A model generated the notes under the pieces. That model saw only the letters and a list, made by a program, of their open reading frames with translations, was not told the DNA's origin and ran no database searches. Both the position numbers and the translations under genes were made by a program. Source: Lysobacterales bacterium 15-68-25 (lineage in GTDB: Bacteria > Pseudomonadota > Gammaproteobacteria > Xanthomonadales > Rhodanobacteraceae). Taken from it: 64,000 nucleotides of DNA. This document shows positions 1 to 7,536 of the stretch, piece by piece. Location of the stretch: assembly GCA_002279065.1 (NCBI GenBank), contig NCKB01000011.1:62001-126000 (forward strand), written 5' to 3'. Every line of letters begins with the position of its first letter. The first letter of the stretch is position 1.

Positions 1-1025
1 TGCTTGCGCATCTCCAGCAGCATGGCGTAGAGCGTGGTGGACTTGCCGCAGCCGGTGGGGCCGGTGGTGAGGAACACGCCGTGGCTGGAGTTCATCAGGT
101 CGTCCAGCGCGAGCCTGTCCTCCGGCGTCAGGCCGATCTCTTCGAGCGTCTTGAGGCTTTCGGCGACGTCCAGCAGGCGCACGACCACGCTCTCGCCGAA
201 CACCGTGGGCAGCACCGACACGCGCAGGTCCACCTTCTTGCCCTGTTCGGTGGAGAAGGTGGCGCGCCCGTCCTGCGGCATGCGGTGCTCGGCCAGGTTC
301 ATCGAGGCGATCACCTTGATGCGGCTGACCAGTGCCGGCGCCAGCGTGCGCAGGAAGTGCCGGATCGGCACCATGTCGTCGTCGATGCGGTAGAGCAGTT
401 CCACCGAGTGCTCACCGGGACGGAAGTGGATGTCCGAGGCGCGGCTGGCGATCGCTTCGGCGATCACCGACTGGATGATCTTCACCACCGGCATTTCGCC
501 GGCCAGCCGCTTCCAGTCGTCCACACCGTGCTCGGCGCCGTTGTGGTCCAGTCCCAGGCGACGGACCAGCTCGGCGTCCTCGATCAGGTCGTAGTGTTGG
601 CCGACGGCCTCGCGCAGGGCACGTTCGTGGGCGACCAGCAGCACCACCCGCTCGCGCGAGACGAAGTCGACCGCGGTCAGCAGCGACGGTTCGGTGGTGG
701 CGTCGACCGCCACCGCGACGCAGCCGCGCGCGCTCAGCAGGGGCACGGCATGCAGCTTGCGCGCGCTGGCCGCCGGCAGCAGCGCCAGCGCAGCCGGATC
801 GGCCTCCACGCCGGCCAGGTCCACCAGCGGCAGCCCGAATGCCTCGGCCCGCTTCCAGGAAGCGTCGCCGTCGTCGCCGGCCAGGGCGGTCCATGCTTCC
901 CGTGTCACGTGCAGGCCCTCGAGGGCGCGGTTCGGATCGCCGGCGGCATAGGCCACGAGATAGGCCGCCAGCTGCTCCGGCTGGCGGATGACCGGCACGA
1001 GGCCGGTGTGCTTGTCGCTGATCAT
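1..1025 (-). CDS. GspE/PulE/PilB-family secretion or pilus ATPase (3' end outside window)
   Basis: Hexameric traffic ATPase of the type II secretion / type IV pilus / MSH class, cytoplasmic, powering pilin or pseudopilin assembly. The 341 codons visible begin MISDKHTGLVPV. An MshEN-like N-terminal domain comes first, then the N2 linker with the family signature SDIHFRPGE, then the start of the RecA-like core. The Walker A loop GPTGCGKST lies at residues 322-330, only about a dozen residues before the left edge. The catalytic second half is not in the window. The chosen ATG follows a 100-bp gap from the LysR gene. I cannot tell GspE from PilB or MshE without the missing part and its neighbours. 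Family assignment is firm; the specific system is not. Confidence 0.88.
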   Translation of the reverse strand, partial: MISDKHTGLVPVIRQPEQLAAYLVAYAAGDPNRALEGLHVTREAWTALAGDDGDASWKRAEAFGLPLVDLAGVEADPAALALLPAASARKLHAVPLLSARGCVAVAVDATTEPSLLTAVDFVSRERVVLLVAHERALREAVGQHYDLIEDAELVRRLGLDHNGAEHGVDDWKRLAGEMPVVKIIQSVIAEAIASRASDIHFRPGEHSVELLYRIDDDMVPIRHFLRTLAPALVSRIKVIASMNLAEHRMPQDGRATFSTEQGKKVDLRVSVLPTVFGESVVVRLLDVAESLKTLEEIGLTPEDRLALDDLMNSSHGVFLTTGPTGCGKSTTLYAMLLEMRK

Positions 1026-1126
1026 CTGGCCCCCTGTAGCGTTCCCGGCTAGTGATAGCACGCTTGCGCACAGGCAACGTGACCGCCGTCAATCTGCACC
1101 AGGGTCGCCACCCGCGGATGCGTTGC

Positions 1127-2017
1127 CTACGCCTTGTCGCCGCCCATCGCCTCGGCCGCCAGGTCGATGAACGCGCGTACCTTGGGGGTGAGGAAGCGGC
1201 GACTGGCGAACACCGCGTGCACCGGCACCTCCGGCAGCGACCAGTCCGCCAGCACCGCGCGCAGCTGCCGGCGGCGCACGCCCTCCGCGGCCACCACGTG
1301 CGGCAGCGAGGCGATGCCCAGTCCGGCGATGGCGGCGTCGCGCACCGCGAACACGCTGTTGGCGCGCAGCCGCGGGCGCAGGGCGATGCGTTGCTCGTGG
1401 CCATCGCGCCGTAGTGTCCAGGCGACGGCGCGACGGCCGGCGATGAAGGCCAGCGTCTCGTGCCCGTCGAGCTCGTCCGGCGTGGCCGGCGTGCCGTGCC
1501 GGGCGAGGTAGCCGGGCGCCGCGTAGAGCCCGTAGTGCAGCGCGCCGAGCCGGCGCGCGGCCAGCGTGGAGTCGGGCAGGGTACCGACGCGGATTGCCAG
1601 GTCGAAGCCGTCGTGCACGATGTCCACGATGCGGCCGGTGTAGTCGGCATCCACCCGCACCTGCGGGTGGCGCTGCAGGTAGCGGTGGATCCAGCCGCCG
1701 ACCGCGATCATCCCGAACTCCACGCCGCAGGTGAGCCTGAGCGTCCCGGTGGGCTCGCCCTGCGCCTGCTGCACGGTGCGCTGCGCGTCCTCCACCGCAT
1801 CGAGGACGCCGCAGGCGCGCTCGTGGAACGCCCGGCCGATCTCGGTCAGCGACAGCGAGCGGGTGGTGCGCTCGAGCAGGCGCACGCCCAGTTCGCGTTC
1901 GAGCTGGCTGACCACGCGCGAGAGATGGGCCTTGCGGGTGTCCAGCAGCTCGGCCGCGCCGGTGAAGCTGCCGGCCTGCACCACCTTCACGAAGGCACGC
2001 AGCGATGCGATGTCCAT
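1127..2017 (-). CDS. LysR-family transcriptional regulator
   Basis: A 296-residue LysR regulator, a normal length for the family. The N-terminal winged HTH (about residues 3-62) contains SFTGAAELLDTRKAHLSRVVSQL-type spacing, and a periplasmic-binding-protein-like effector domain fills the rest. I placed the start at the ATG giving MDIASLRAFV, the usual LysR beginning. An upstream in-frame start adding six residues is less likely. It is divergent from the PfpI/NmrA/reductase operon across about 100 bp, the classic LysR arrangement, so control of that operon and of itself is inferred. A short palindrome overlaps its start codon. The effector is unknown. Confidence 0.9.
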   Translation of the reverse strand: MDIASLRAFVKVVQAGSFTGAAELLDTRKAHLSRVVSQLERELGVRLLERTTRSLSLTEIGRAFHERACGVLDAVEDAQRTVQQAQGEPTGTLRLTCGVEFGMIAVGGWIHRYLQRHPQVRVDADYTGRIVDIVHDGFDLAIRVGTLPDSTLAARRLGALHYGLYAAPGYLARHGTPATPDELDGHETLAFIAGRRAVAWTLRRDGHEQRIALRPRLRANSVFAVRDAAIAGLGIASLPHVVAAEGVRRRQLRAVLADWSLPEVPVHAVFASRRFLTPKVRAFIDLAAEAMGGDKA

Positions 2018-2116
2018 TGTCAACAATACAGGCAACAGAAAGTCCTATTTGGCTTGATTTATCCCATTTTATGCAACCGCCAGACTGGCCGCCGTCCACC
2101 GACTCCAGGAGCGAGC
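2016..2116. promoter_or_regulatory. Divergent LysR/PfpI control region with ATTGT-CA-ACAAT palindrome
   Basis: This gap is markedly more A/T-rich than its surroundings. It holds a perfect 5+2+5 palindrome at 2016-2027 overlapping the lysR start codon, and an A/T-rich tract around 2045-2075 suited to a promoter for the rightward operon. Binding by the adjacent LysR protein is inferred from position only. Confidence 0.45.
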
Positions 2117-2884
2117 ATGAGCACGAATTCCCCGAACCATGCGGCGCCGGCCGGCAAGCGCATCGCGCTGGTCATCGCCAATCCCGCCGTGTCGAGCACC
2201 ACCGGCGCCCCCGTGGGCTTCTGGTGGAGCGAGCTGACCCATCCGTACCGGGTGTTCGTCGAAGCCGGCTACACCGTCGAGCTGTTCAGTCCCGACGGCG
2301 GCGCCTGCACCGCGGACGCGCTGAGCGATCCCGGCGATCCCAGCGGCTACAGCAGCCACGACCTGGTCAGCCAGGGCTTCATCCATACCCCGGCGCTGAT
2401 GGCGAAGGTCGCCAACACCTGTCCGGTCGCCGGGCTGGCGGTCGAGGACTTCGACGCGCTGGTGGTGGCCGGCGGCCAGGCGCCGATGTTCACCTTCGAG
2501 CGCGCCACCGCGTTGCACGAGGCGTTCGCCGCGTTCCACGCCGCGGGCAAGGTGGTGGCCGCGCTGTGCCACGGCGTGGCGATCCTCGCCTGGGTGCGCG
2601 GCGCGGACGGCGAACTGCTGGCGAAGGGCCGCACCGTCACCGGCTTCGCCAACGTCGAGGAGGACGCGGCCGACGAGGCGGCCTGGTCGTACGGCGTGCT
2701 GCCGCGCGGCCAGCACGTGATGCCCTGGCGCATCGAGGACCGGCTTCGCGCACTGGGCGCGAACTTCGTGCAGGTCGGCGCCTGGCGTCCGTTCGCCGTG
2801 CGCGATGGTCAGCTGATCACCGGCCAGCAGAACTTCTCCGGCGAAGCGACCGCGCGACTCGTGGTCGAGGCGCTGGGACACTGA
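2117..2884 (+). CDS. DJ-1/PfpI-family type 1 glutamine amidotransferase-like protein
   Basis: A 255-residue cytoplasmic DJ-1/PfpI superfamily protein, of the class I GATase-like group that includes Hsp31-type glyoxalases/deglycases and thiJ-like proteins. The nucleophile elbow AALCHG puts the catalytic Cys at 151 and the adjacent His at 152. An early acidic residue is expected in the WWSEL segment near residue 39. The ATG is preceded by GGAGCGAGC, and longer in-frame extensions have no ribosome binding site. It is first in an operon: the next gene starts 10 bp downstream with its own GGAGGA site. Detoxification of reactive carbonyls is a family-based guess. Confidence 0.88.
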   Translation: MSTNSPNHAAPAGKRIALVIANPAVSSTTGAPVGFWWSELTHPYRVFVEAGYTVELFSPDGGACTADALSDPGDPSGYSSHDLVSQGFIHTPALMAKVANTCPVAGLAVEDFDALVVAGGQAPMFTFERATALHEAFAAFHAAGKVVAALCHGVAILAWVRGADGELLAKGRTVTGFANVEEDAADEAAWSYGVLPRGQHVMPWRIEDRLRALGANFVQVGAWRPFAVRDGQLITGQQNFSGEATARLVVEALGH

Positions 2885-2894
2885 GGAGGACGCC

Positions 2895-3755
2895 ATGCAG
2901 ACCTCGATCCTGATCACCGGCGCCACCGGTACTGTCGGCCGCCATCTCGTCGCCGCGCTGCAGGCCCGTGCCGATGACGCGACCCGACTGGTCACCGCCT
3001 CCACCCGCGGCGAGGCCGTGGACGGCCTGCCCGGGCGTGCGCTGGACCTGCTCGATGCGCGTTCGGCGCGCGAGGCCTTCGCCGGCATGGAGCGGGTGTT
3101 CCTGCCCACCCCGGCGCACCCGGCGATGGAGGCGATGACCGCGCACGCCGTCGAGGCCGCCGTGGCCGCCGGGGTGCGCCACCTGGTGCGGCTGTCCGGC
3201 GCCGGCGCGGACGTGGACTCCGACGTGGCGCTGGCCCGCCTGCAGGGACGTTGCGACCGGCACGTGATCGACAGCGGCCTGGATTACACGCTGCTGCGGC
3301 CGAAGAACTTCATGCAGAACTTCATCCGCTACCAGGGCGCGATGATCCGGGCCGGTGCGGTGTATTCGCCGCTCGGCGACGGCCGCGTGCCGTACGTCGA
3401 CGCGCGCGACCTCGCCGCGGCCGCCGCCGTGGTGCTGCGCGATCCGGCGCCGCACGCCGGCCGGGCCTACACCCTGACCGGGCCGGAAGCGCTCACCGAC
3501 ACCGAGGCGCTGGCGACGATCGCTGCCGCGACCGGACGTCCGGTGGAGCGTGTGTCGATCAGCGCATCGCAGGCGGAACAGGCGATGCGCGAGGCCGGCA
3601 TGCCCGAGCCGATGGTGGAGGCAATGTCCAGCCTCAACCGGGCGATCGCCGCCGGTCGCGTGGCCGAGGTCACGGATGAGCTGCCGCAACTGCTTTGTCG
3701 TCCCGCCACGCGCTGGGCCGACTTCGTGCGCGAGCATCGCGCGGCGTGGCAGTGA
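2895..3755 (+). CDS. NmrA-like atypical SDR / NAD(P)H-binding protein
   Basis: A 286-residue atypical short-chain dehydrogenase of the NmrA/QorB-like family (SDR_a5). The nucleotide-binding motif GATGTVG lies at residues 9-15. The sequence then follows the family layout with a VRLSGAGA strand and a YTLLRPKNFMQNF segment. These proteins act as NAD(P)H sensors or quinone/azo-type reductases; the substrate here is not readable. It follows the PfpI gene by 10 bp and precedes the F420-type reductase by 51 bp. Three redox proteins in one LysR-linked operon suggest electrophile or quinone stress. Confidence 0.86.
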   Translation: MQTSILITGATGTVGRHLVAALQARADDATRLVTASTRGEAVDGLPGRALDLLDARSAREAFAGMERVFLPTPAHPAMEAMTAHAVEAAVAAGVRHLVRLSGAGADVDSDVALARLQGRCDRHVIDSGLDYTLLRPKNFMQNFIRYQGAMIRAGAVYSPLGDGRVPYVDARDLAAAAAVVLRDPAPHAGRAYTLTGPEALTDTEALATIAAATGRPVERVSISASQAEQAMREAGMPEPMVEAMSSLNRAIAAGRVAEVTDELPQLLCRPATRWADFVREHRAAWQ

Positions 3756-3806
3756 GCCACGCCTGCGCGATGGCGTATCCATCCTTTTCCAGAACGGGAG
3801 CATGAG

Positions 3807-4436
3807 ATGAGCATTTCGATACTCGGGGCCGGCAACGTCGGCATGGCGCTGGGCCGCGCTTTCGTGCGCAGCGGCGAATCGGTGGTGTTCGGCGTGCCGG
3901 AACCGGCGAAGTACGCTGCGGCGGTGGCAGGGCTCGGCGACGCCGCGCGCGTCACCGGTACCGCCGCGGCGATCGCCGCCAGCGAGGTGGTGGTGCTCGC
4001 CGTGCCGTACGACGCGGTGGCGGCGATCGCCGCCAGCGTGCCGGACTGGCAGGGCCGCATCCTGGTCGATGCGACCAATCCGCTGGCGCCGGGCCTGGCC
4101 GGGCTCAGCGTGGGCACCACCACCTCGGCCGCCGAGCAACTGGCCGGCCAGGCGCACGGCGCGCGCGTGGTGAAGGCCTTCAACACCACCGGTGCGGAAA
4201 ACATGGCCGACGCCCGCTATCCAGACGGCCGCCCGTTCATGCCGGTGTGCGGCGACGACCCGGAGGCCCGCCGCCAAGTGCTGGCGCTGGCCGAGGCGAT
4301 CGGCTTCGACGCGGTCGATCTGGGGCCGCTGTCCGCTGCGCGCTACCTCGAACCGTTCGCGATGACCTGGATCCACCTGGCGATCCGCCAGGGCTACGGT
4401 CGCCGTTTCGCCTTCGGCGTGCTGCGCCGCGACTGA
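3807..4436 (+). CDS. NAD(P)-binding F420-type reductase-like protein
   Basis: A 209-residue Rossmann protein of the NADPH-dependent F420 reductase / pyrroline-5-carboxylate reductase-like family. GAGNVG lies at residues 7-12 after MSISIL, followed later by VVLAVPYDAV, LVDATNP and the VKAFNT motif typical of the group. Bacterial members outside F420 producers are usually annotated only as NADP oxidoreductases, and no F420 biosynthesis gene is visible here. The start is the ATG after CGGGAG; an overlapping out-of-frame ATG sits five bases upstream. It is probably co-transcribed with the two genes before it. Confidence 0.85.
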   Translation: MSISILGAGNVGMALGRAFVRSGESVVFGVPEPAKYAAAVAGLGDAARVTGTAAAIAASEVVVLAVPYDAVAAIAASVPDWQGRILVDATNPLAPGLAGLSVGTTTSAAEQLAGQAHGARVVKAFNTTGAENMADARYPDGRPFMPVCGDDPEARRQVLALAEAIGFDAVDLGPLSAARYLEPFAMTWIHLAIRQGYGRRFAFGVLRRD

Positions 4437-4502
4437 CCGGCCGCGGCGCCTCGACCTCCCGCGCGATTCGCGCTTCACTGTCGCCTTCCACGGGAGGGTG
4501 CG

Positions 4503-4850
4503 ATGGACTTCGAGCAGGCGGCGACGGACGAAGCCTTGCGCGGGATGCTGCTCGCGATCGAGGACAAGCTCGGCGAGACCGGGGCGCTGGTGACCGCCAC
4601 CGGCGATCCGGAGAGCGAGGTCAGCCTGCGCCTGGTGCGCCTGCGGCTGCACGGGCGGCGGGTGCCGGCGCTGGTCGTCGACGTGCGCTCCCGGGCGCGT
4701 GGCACGGCCCGGCGCTTCGAGGGCGGCGAACTGCATGCCTATGTGACTGGAAAGATCGCCCGGATGATGGGCGATCTCCCTGCCACCGTCCGCGAGACCC
4801 TGCTGGACGCCGTGGGGCCGGTGCTGCGGCTCAACGGCCGGCGGGTCTGA
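4503..4850 (+). CDS. Conserved hypothetical protein, 115 aa
   Basis: A small soluble protein with no signal peptide or membrane segment, not recognised. It reads as an alpha/beta fold with alternating charged and hydrophobic stretches, for example GETGALVTATGDP and a final basic RLNGRRV. The ATG is preceded by GGGAGGGTGCG, a good ribosome binding site. It sits 66 bp after the reductase gene and may be the tail of that operon. Coding is supported by its codon pattern, start context and spacing rather than by homology. Confidence 0.6.
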   Translation: MDFEQAATDEALRGMLLAIEDKLGETGALVTATGDPESEVSLRLVRLRLHGRRVPALVVDVRSRARGTARRFEGGELHAYVTGKIARMMGDLPATVRETLLDAVGPVLRLNGRRV

Positions 4851-4919
4851 GCCGGGCGGGGACTTCAGGGAACGATGCCGCGCGACATCGGTCGAAGGCG
4901 GCTCGAGGAGGGCGGAAGG

Positions 4920-5273
4920 ATGCAACGTCGAAGCAAGATCCGATGGAGCCTGCTGCTGGCCGGCGTGCTGCTGGTGGGCGGCGGCGCGGTATTCGGCGGT
5001 CACTGGCTGGCCGGTGACCTGGCCGGGGCGGAGTCGTTCCGCTCGATCCCGCCCGGGCCCGACGGCATCGCCTGGGTCGCCTGTCGCGGCACCCTCGCGG
5101 CGCAGGCGCCGGGCACGGCGAGCGGCGATCCGCAGGCGTTCTGCCAGCAGATGGCCGAGCGGGTCTGCCGCGGGCCTGCCACCTATCTCGACCTCGGAAC
5201 CGGCGAGCCTCAGGCCAACCGCTTCCGCGAGCGCTTTCGCTGCGGCACTGCCGGAGGCGGCAAGGGCGGTTGA
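4920..5273 (+). CDS. Small membrane-anchored hypothetical protein, 117 aa
   Basis: The protein begins MQRRSKIRW and has one hydrophobic segment at about residues 9-30, after basic residues, so it is a signal anchor or uncleaved signal. The exported part contains three cysteines around ACRGT, FCQQM and VCRGP, plus one near the C-terminus. Disulfide formation in the periplasm is plausible. I start it at the ATG behind GAGGAGGGCGGAAGG, not at the in-frame ATG 45 bases upstream that has a poor site. No family recognised. Confidence 0.55.
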   Translation: MQRRSKIRWSLLLAGVLLVGGGAVFGGHWLAGDLAGAESFRSIPPGPDGIAWVACRGTLAAQAPGTASGDPQAFCQQMAERVCRGPATYLDLGTGEPQANRFRERFRCGTAGGGKGG

Positions 5274-5586
5274 TCCGCCGCGCACAGCATCGGCGGCGAC
5301 GAGTCCGCATCGCTGTCCGGGCGACCGGACCGTCGCTGCGGGAAAAGCAGGCCATGACCTGTGGCCCTTTTCGTGACCTTTGGCTCATCGGGGGCGTGCC
5401 CGGGTGCGGCTAGCCTGCGCGCGCGCCCCGGATTGCGCTTGAGCAGCCGGCCGGGTGTCGCGGCCGTTCGATGCGCGGTGCCCTGGGCACCGTGCACAGT
5501 CCGGTCCGGTGCACGGGCCCATTGCCAAACCCCTGGCGGCTCGCGCGCATCCATCCCCCCGATGCCACAAGGAATCAGGTCATCCC
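5274..5586. other. 313-bp intergenic region
   Basis: No gene with codon bias or a ribosome binding site is visible here. The only structured element I see is a perfect 7+1+7 palindrome, GGTGCCC-T-GGGCACC, at 5477-5491, followed by two GTGCAC elements. The region presumably carries the promoter of the downstream small secreted protein. Confidence 0.5.
5477..5491. promoter_or_regulatory. 15-bp perfect palindrome upstream of small secreted protein
   Basis: GGTGCCCTGGGCACC is a perfect inverted repeat about 95 bp before the ATG at 5587. It could be an operator or the base of a short hairpin. No neighbouring regulator points to a binding protein. Confidence 0.3.
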
Positions 5587-5961
5587 ATGAACAAGACTCC
5601 TGCCCTCCGTTCGCGCGCCCGTCGCGGTGCAAGCCTCGTCCTGGTCGCCGTGTGCAGCCTGGTCGCTTCCGCCGCGGTTCTCGCCCAGTCCACCACCGGT
5701 TCGGTGTTCGGCCATGCACCCGCCGGCGACGTGGTCATCGCGCACAGCACCACCAACGGTTCCCAGCGCCAGGTCAGCGTCGGGACGAACGGCCGCTATG
5801 CGTTGCGCGCACTGCCGACCGGTACCTACAACGTCACGTTGGAAGAAAACGGAAAGGCCGTGCTGGCCCATCTGAAGGTGCCGGTGACGGTCGGTCGCGG
5901 TGTCAAGGTCGACTTCGACTGCCCGCAGGGTGACTGCTCCAAGGCGGCCAACCCCTCCTGA
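5587..5961 (+). CDS. Small secreted carboxypeptidase-regulatory-like domain protein
   Basis: A 124-residue protein with a cleavable signal peptide (about residues 1-34, ending SAAVLAQ) and then a single beta-sandwich domain of the CarboxypepD_reg type. The mature part, starting QSTTGSVFG and containing the ALPTGTYNVTL and VTVGRGVKVDFDC segments, strongly resembles the N-terminal domain of Oar-like TonB-dependent receptors of Xanthomonadales. Here it stands alone with no plug or barrel. Two cysteines (CPQGDC) lie near the C-terminus. A paralogue with the same layout lies at 23006-23386. AAGGAATCAGG precedes the ATG, and a strong terminator follows. Function unknown. Confidence 0.8.
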   Translation: MNKTPALRSRARRGASLVLVAVCSLVASAAVLAQSTTGSVFGHAPAGDVVIAHSTTNGSQRQVSVGTNGRYALRALPTGTYNVTLEENGKAVLAHLKVPVTVGRGVKVDFDCPQGDCSKAANPS

Positions 5962-6016
5962 ACCGCCCGGCGCAAGGCGCCGGAAGAGCGCCGCCGGATC
6001 ACGGTGTTGCCGACAG

Positions 6017-6044
6017 CCCGACGCCTCCGGCGTCGGGTTTTTTT
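6017..6044 (+). terminator. Rho-independent terminator
   Basis: A perfect 9-bp stem, CCCGACGCC / GGCGTCGGG, with a 3-base loop is followed by seven T residues. It lies 55 bp after the stop of the small carboxypeptidase-regulatory-like gene. It is the cleanest intrinsic terminator in the window. Confidence 0.85.
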
Positions 6045-6052
6045 GTGTCGGG

Positions 6053-6793
6053 TCAGGCGAGTTCCGTTTGCGTGTCGCCTGCCCAGGCGTGGTGCGGATA
6101 GTGCCGACGCATCATCCTCGCCACGTAATCGACGAGGTTGGGGCGTGCCTCGACGGCGCGGCGCAGCGGCGTGTCGAAGAACGTCGTGGAGACGCCGGCC
6201 AGCATTGCGAACGCGGTGGCGTCGACCCCGCAAGCGGTGTCGCCCATCAGGTAGCGACGTTCACCCAGCCACTGCGCCACGGCGTCGATCGAGCGCTCGC
6301 CGAGGGCGGCGATCCGCTCCGGAGCGTGCCGGCCGATCCCCTGGCCATGCAGGTCCGCCTGCTTGCGGGCCTGTATGGTGCGGCGCATCTGCTCGCGCTC
6401 GGCTTCCGTCGCGCCACTGGCGAACTGGGCCGGTCCCTTGGCGAAATTTTCCGGATCGATCCAGCGAAACCAGACCATGGCGAAATAGAGGTGGTCTTCC
6501 AGCAACCGCTCGATGGCCCAGGCTTCGGCACGTTGCCTCGGATCCAGGTCGGCATCGAGATCCACGCCATACTTGCGCTCGATGTGCGCGCGGATGAAGG
6601 TGGAGTCGGCGATCGTCTCGCCGTCGTCGACGAGGTACGGCAGCTTGCCGTTCGGCGCCTGCGGCGGAATGGACGACACCTTGTCGTAGGCGAGCCCAGC
6701 CATGTGCAACTGCACTTCGGTCTTCATCACGAAGGGGCTGGAATCGGGCAGGCCGAACGCGGGGCGGGTGGCGTAGAGGGTGAGGGTGGGCAA
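6053..6793 (-). CDS. Metaxin/FAX-like glutathione S-transferase family protein
   Basis: About 246 residues, a cytosolic GST-fold protein. The thioredoxin-like N-terminal domain carries the SSPFVMKTEVQLHMAGL helix and the PNGKLPYLVDDG cis-proline segment. The all-helical C-terminal domain ends with LMGDTACGVDATAFAMLAG, the typical metaxin/failed-axon-connections pattern. I start it at a TTG (protein beginning PTLTLYATR after fMet) with GGAG about ten bases upstream. No ATG lies near the domain boundary, and longer frames run into the neighbouring promoter. It is divergent from the NTF2-like gene. Its substrate is unknown; bacterial relatives act in detoxification or dehalogenation-type reactions. 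Confidence 0.8.
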   Translation of the reverse strand: MPTLTLYATRPAFGLPDSSPFVMKTEVQLHMAGLAYDKVSSIPPQAPNGKLPYLVDDGETIADSTFIRAHIERKYGVDLDADLDPRQRAEAWAIERLLEDHLYFAMVWFRWIDPENFAKGPAQFASGATEAEREQMRRTIQARKQADLHGQGIGRHAPERIAALGERSIDAVAQWLGERRYLMGDTACGVDATAFAMLAGVSTTFFDTPLRRAVEARPNLVDYVARMMRRHYPHHAWAGDTQTELA

Positions 6794-6950
6794 GGCCTGG
6801 GCTCCGTGGCTGAAGTCGGGACCATCATCGGCGCAGCCTGCTGACAGCGTCGTGTCAGCAGGTCGGGCTCCCGGTAGATTGGACGCCGGTCGGACTGGCC
6901 CTGCCTGGACCACCTTCAAATCTTTCCCTGACATAACAGGAGAACCCGTC

Positions 6951-7520
6951 ATGGCGATCGCCGTGCTCCGAAGTTTCGCCGCCTGTGGCCTGTTGTGGAT
7001 GGCTTCCGCGGTGCCGTCGTCCGCCGCGGCGCAGGACGCCGCGCCAGCTGCCTCGGCGCCAGCCCCGGCGGCCCGGCCTTCGGATGTCTCGTCGCTGGAC
7101 GCCATCATGGCGGCGGTCTATGGCGTCATTTCCGGTCCGAAAGGTCAGCAGCGCGACTGGGACCGTATGCGCTCGCTGTTCGTGCCGGGGGCGCGGTTGA
7201 TCGCGGTACACACCGCGAAGGACGGCGCGACCACGGCCCGCGTGATGAGCGTGGAGGACTACATCCGGGCCGCCGGCCCGTTCCTCGAGGGCGAAGGGTT
7301 CTTCGAGCGCGAAGCGCACCGGGTCGTCGACCGCTACGGCGATATCGCCCAGGTGTTCAGCACCTATGAGTCGCGCCATGCGGTGTCCGATGCCAAGCCG
7401 TTCCAGCGCGGCATCAACAGCTTCCAGTTGATGTACGACGGCCACCGCTGGTGGGTCGTGACGATCTACTGGCGGGGCGAGCAGCCGGACCGGCCGATCC
7501 CGAAGCGCTACGGCGGCTGA
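6951..7520 (+). CDS. Secreted NTF2-like (SnoaL/DUF4440-type) protein
   Basis: A 189-residue exported protein. A signal peptide ends near SSAAAQ, an Ala/Pro-rich linker follows, and a cone-shaped NTF2-like domain runs from about residue 45 (SSLDAIMAAVYGVISGPKG) to the end (WWVVTIYWRGE). NTF2-like domains are binding pockets or small enzymes; nothing identifies a ligand. The ATG is preceded by CAGGAGAACCCGTC. Four such proteins occur in this window (also at 20390, 25902 and 44695), three of them exported. Confidence 0.82.
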   Translation: MAIAVLRSFAACGLLWMASAVPSSAAAQDAAPAASAPAPAARPSDVSSLDAIMAAVYGVISGPKGQQRDWDRMRSLFVPGARLIAVHTAKDGATTARVMSVEDYIRAAGPFLEGEGFFEREAHRVVDRYGDIAQVFSTYESRHAVSDAKPFQRGINSFQLMYDGHRWWVVTIYWRGEQPDRPIPKRYGG

Positions 7521-7536
7521 TGCGCACGGCGTCGCG

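Noticed and set aside
2817-5285. 822-codon open frame on the minus strand across the NmrA/reductase genes
   Set aside because: It is antisense to three well-defined genes. Its composition (His, Arg, Gln, Gly) is typical of a complementary frame in GC-rich DNA, and it has no domain or ribosome binding site.
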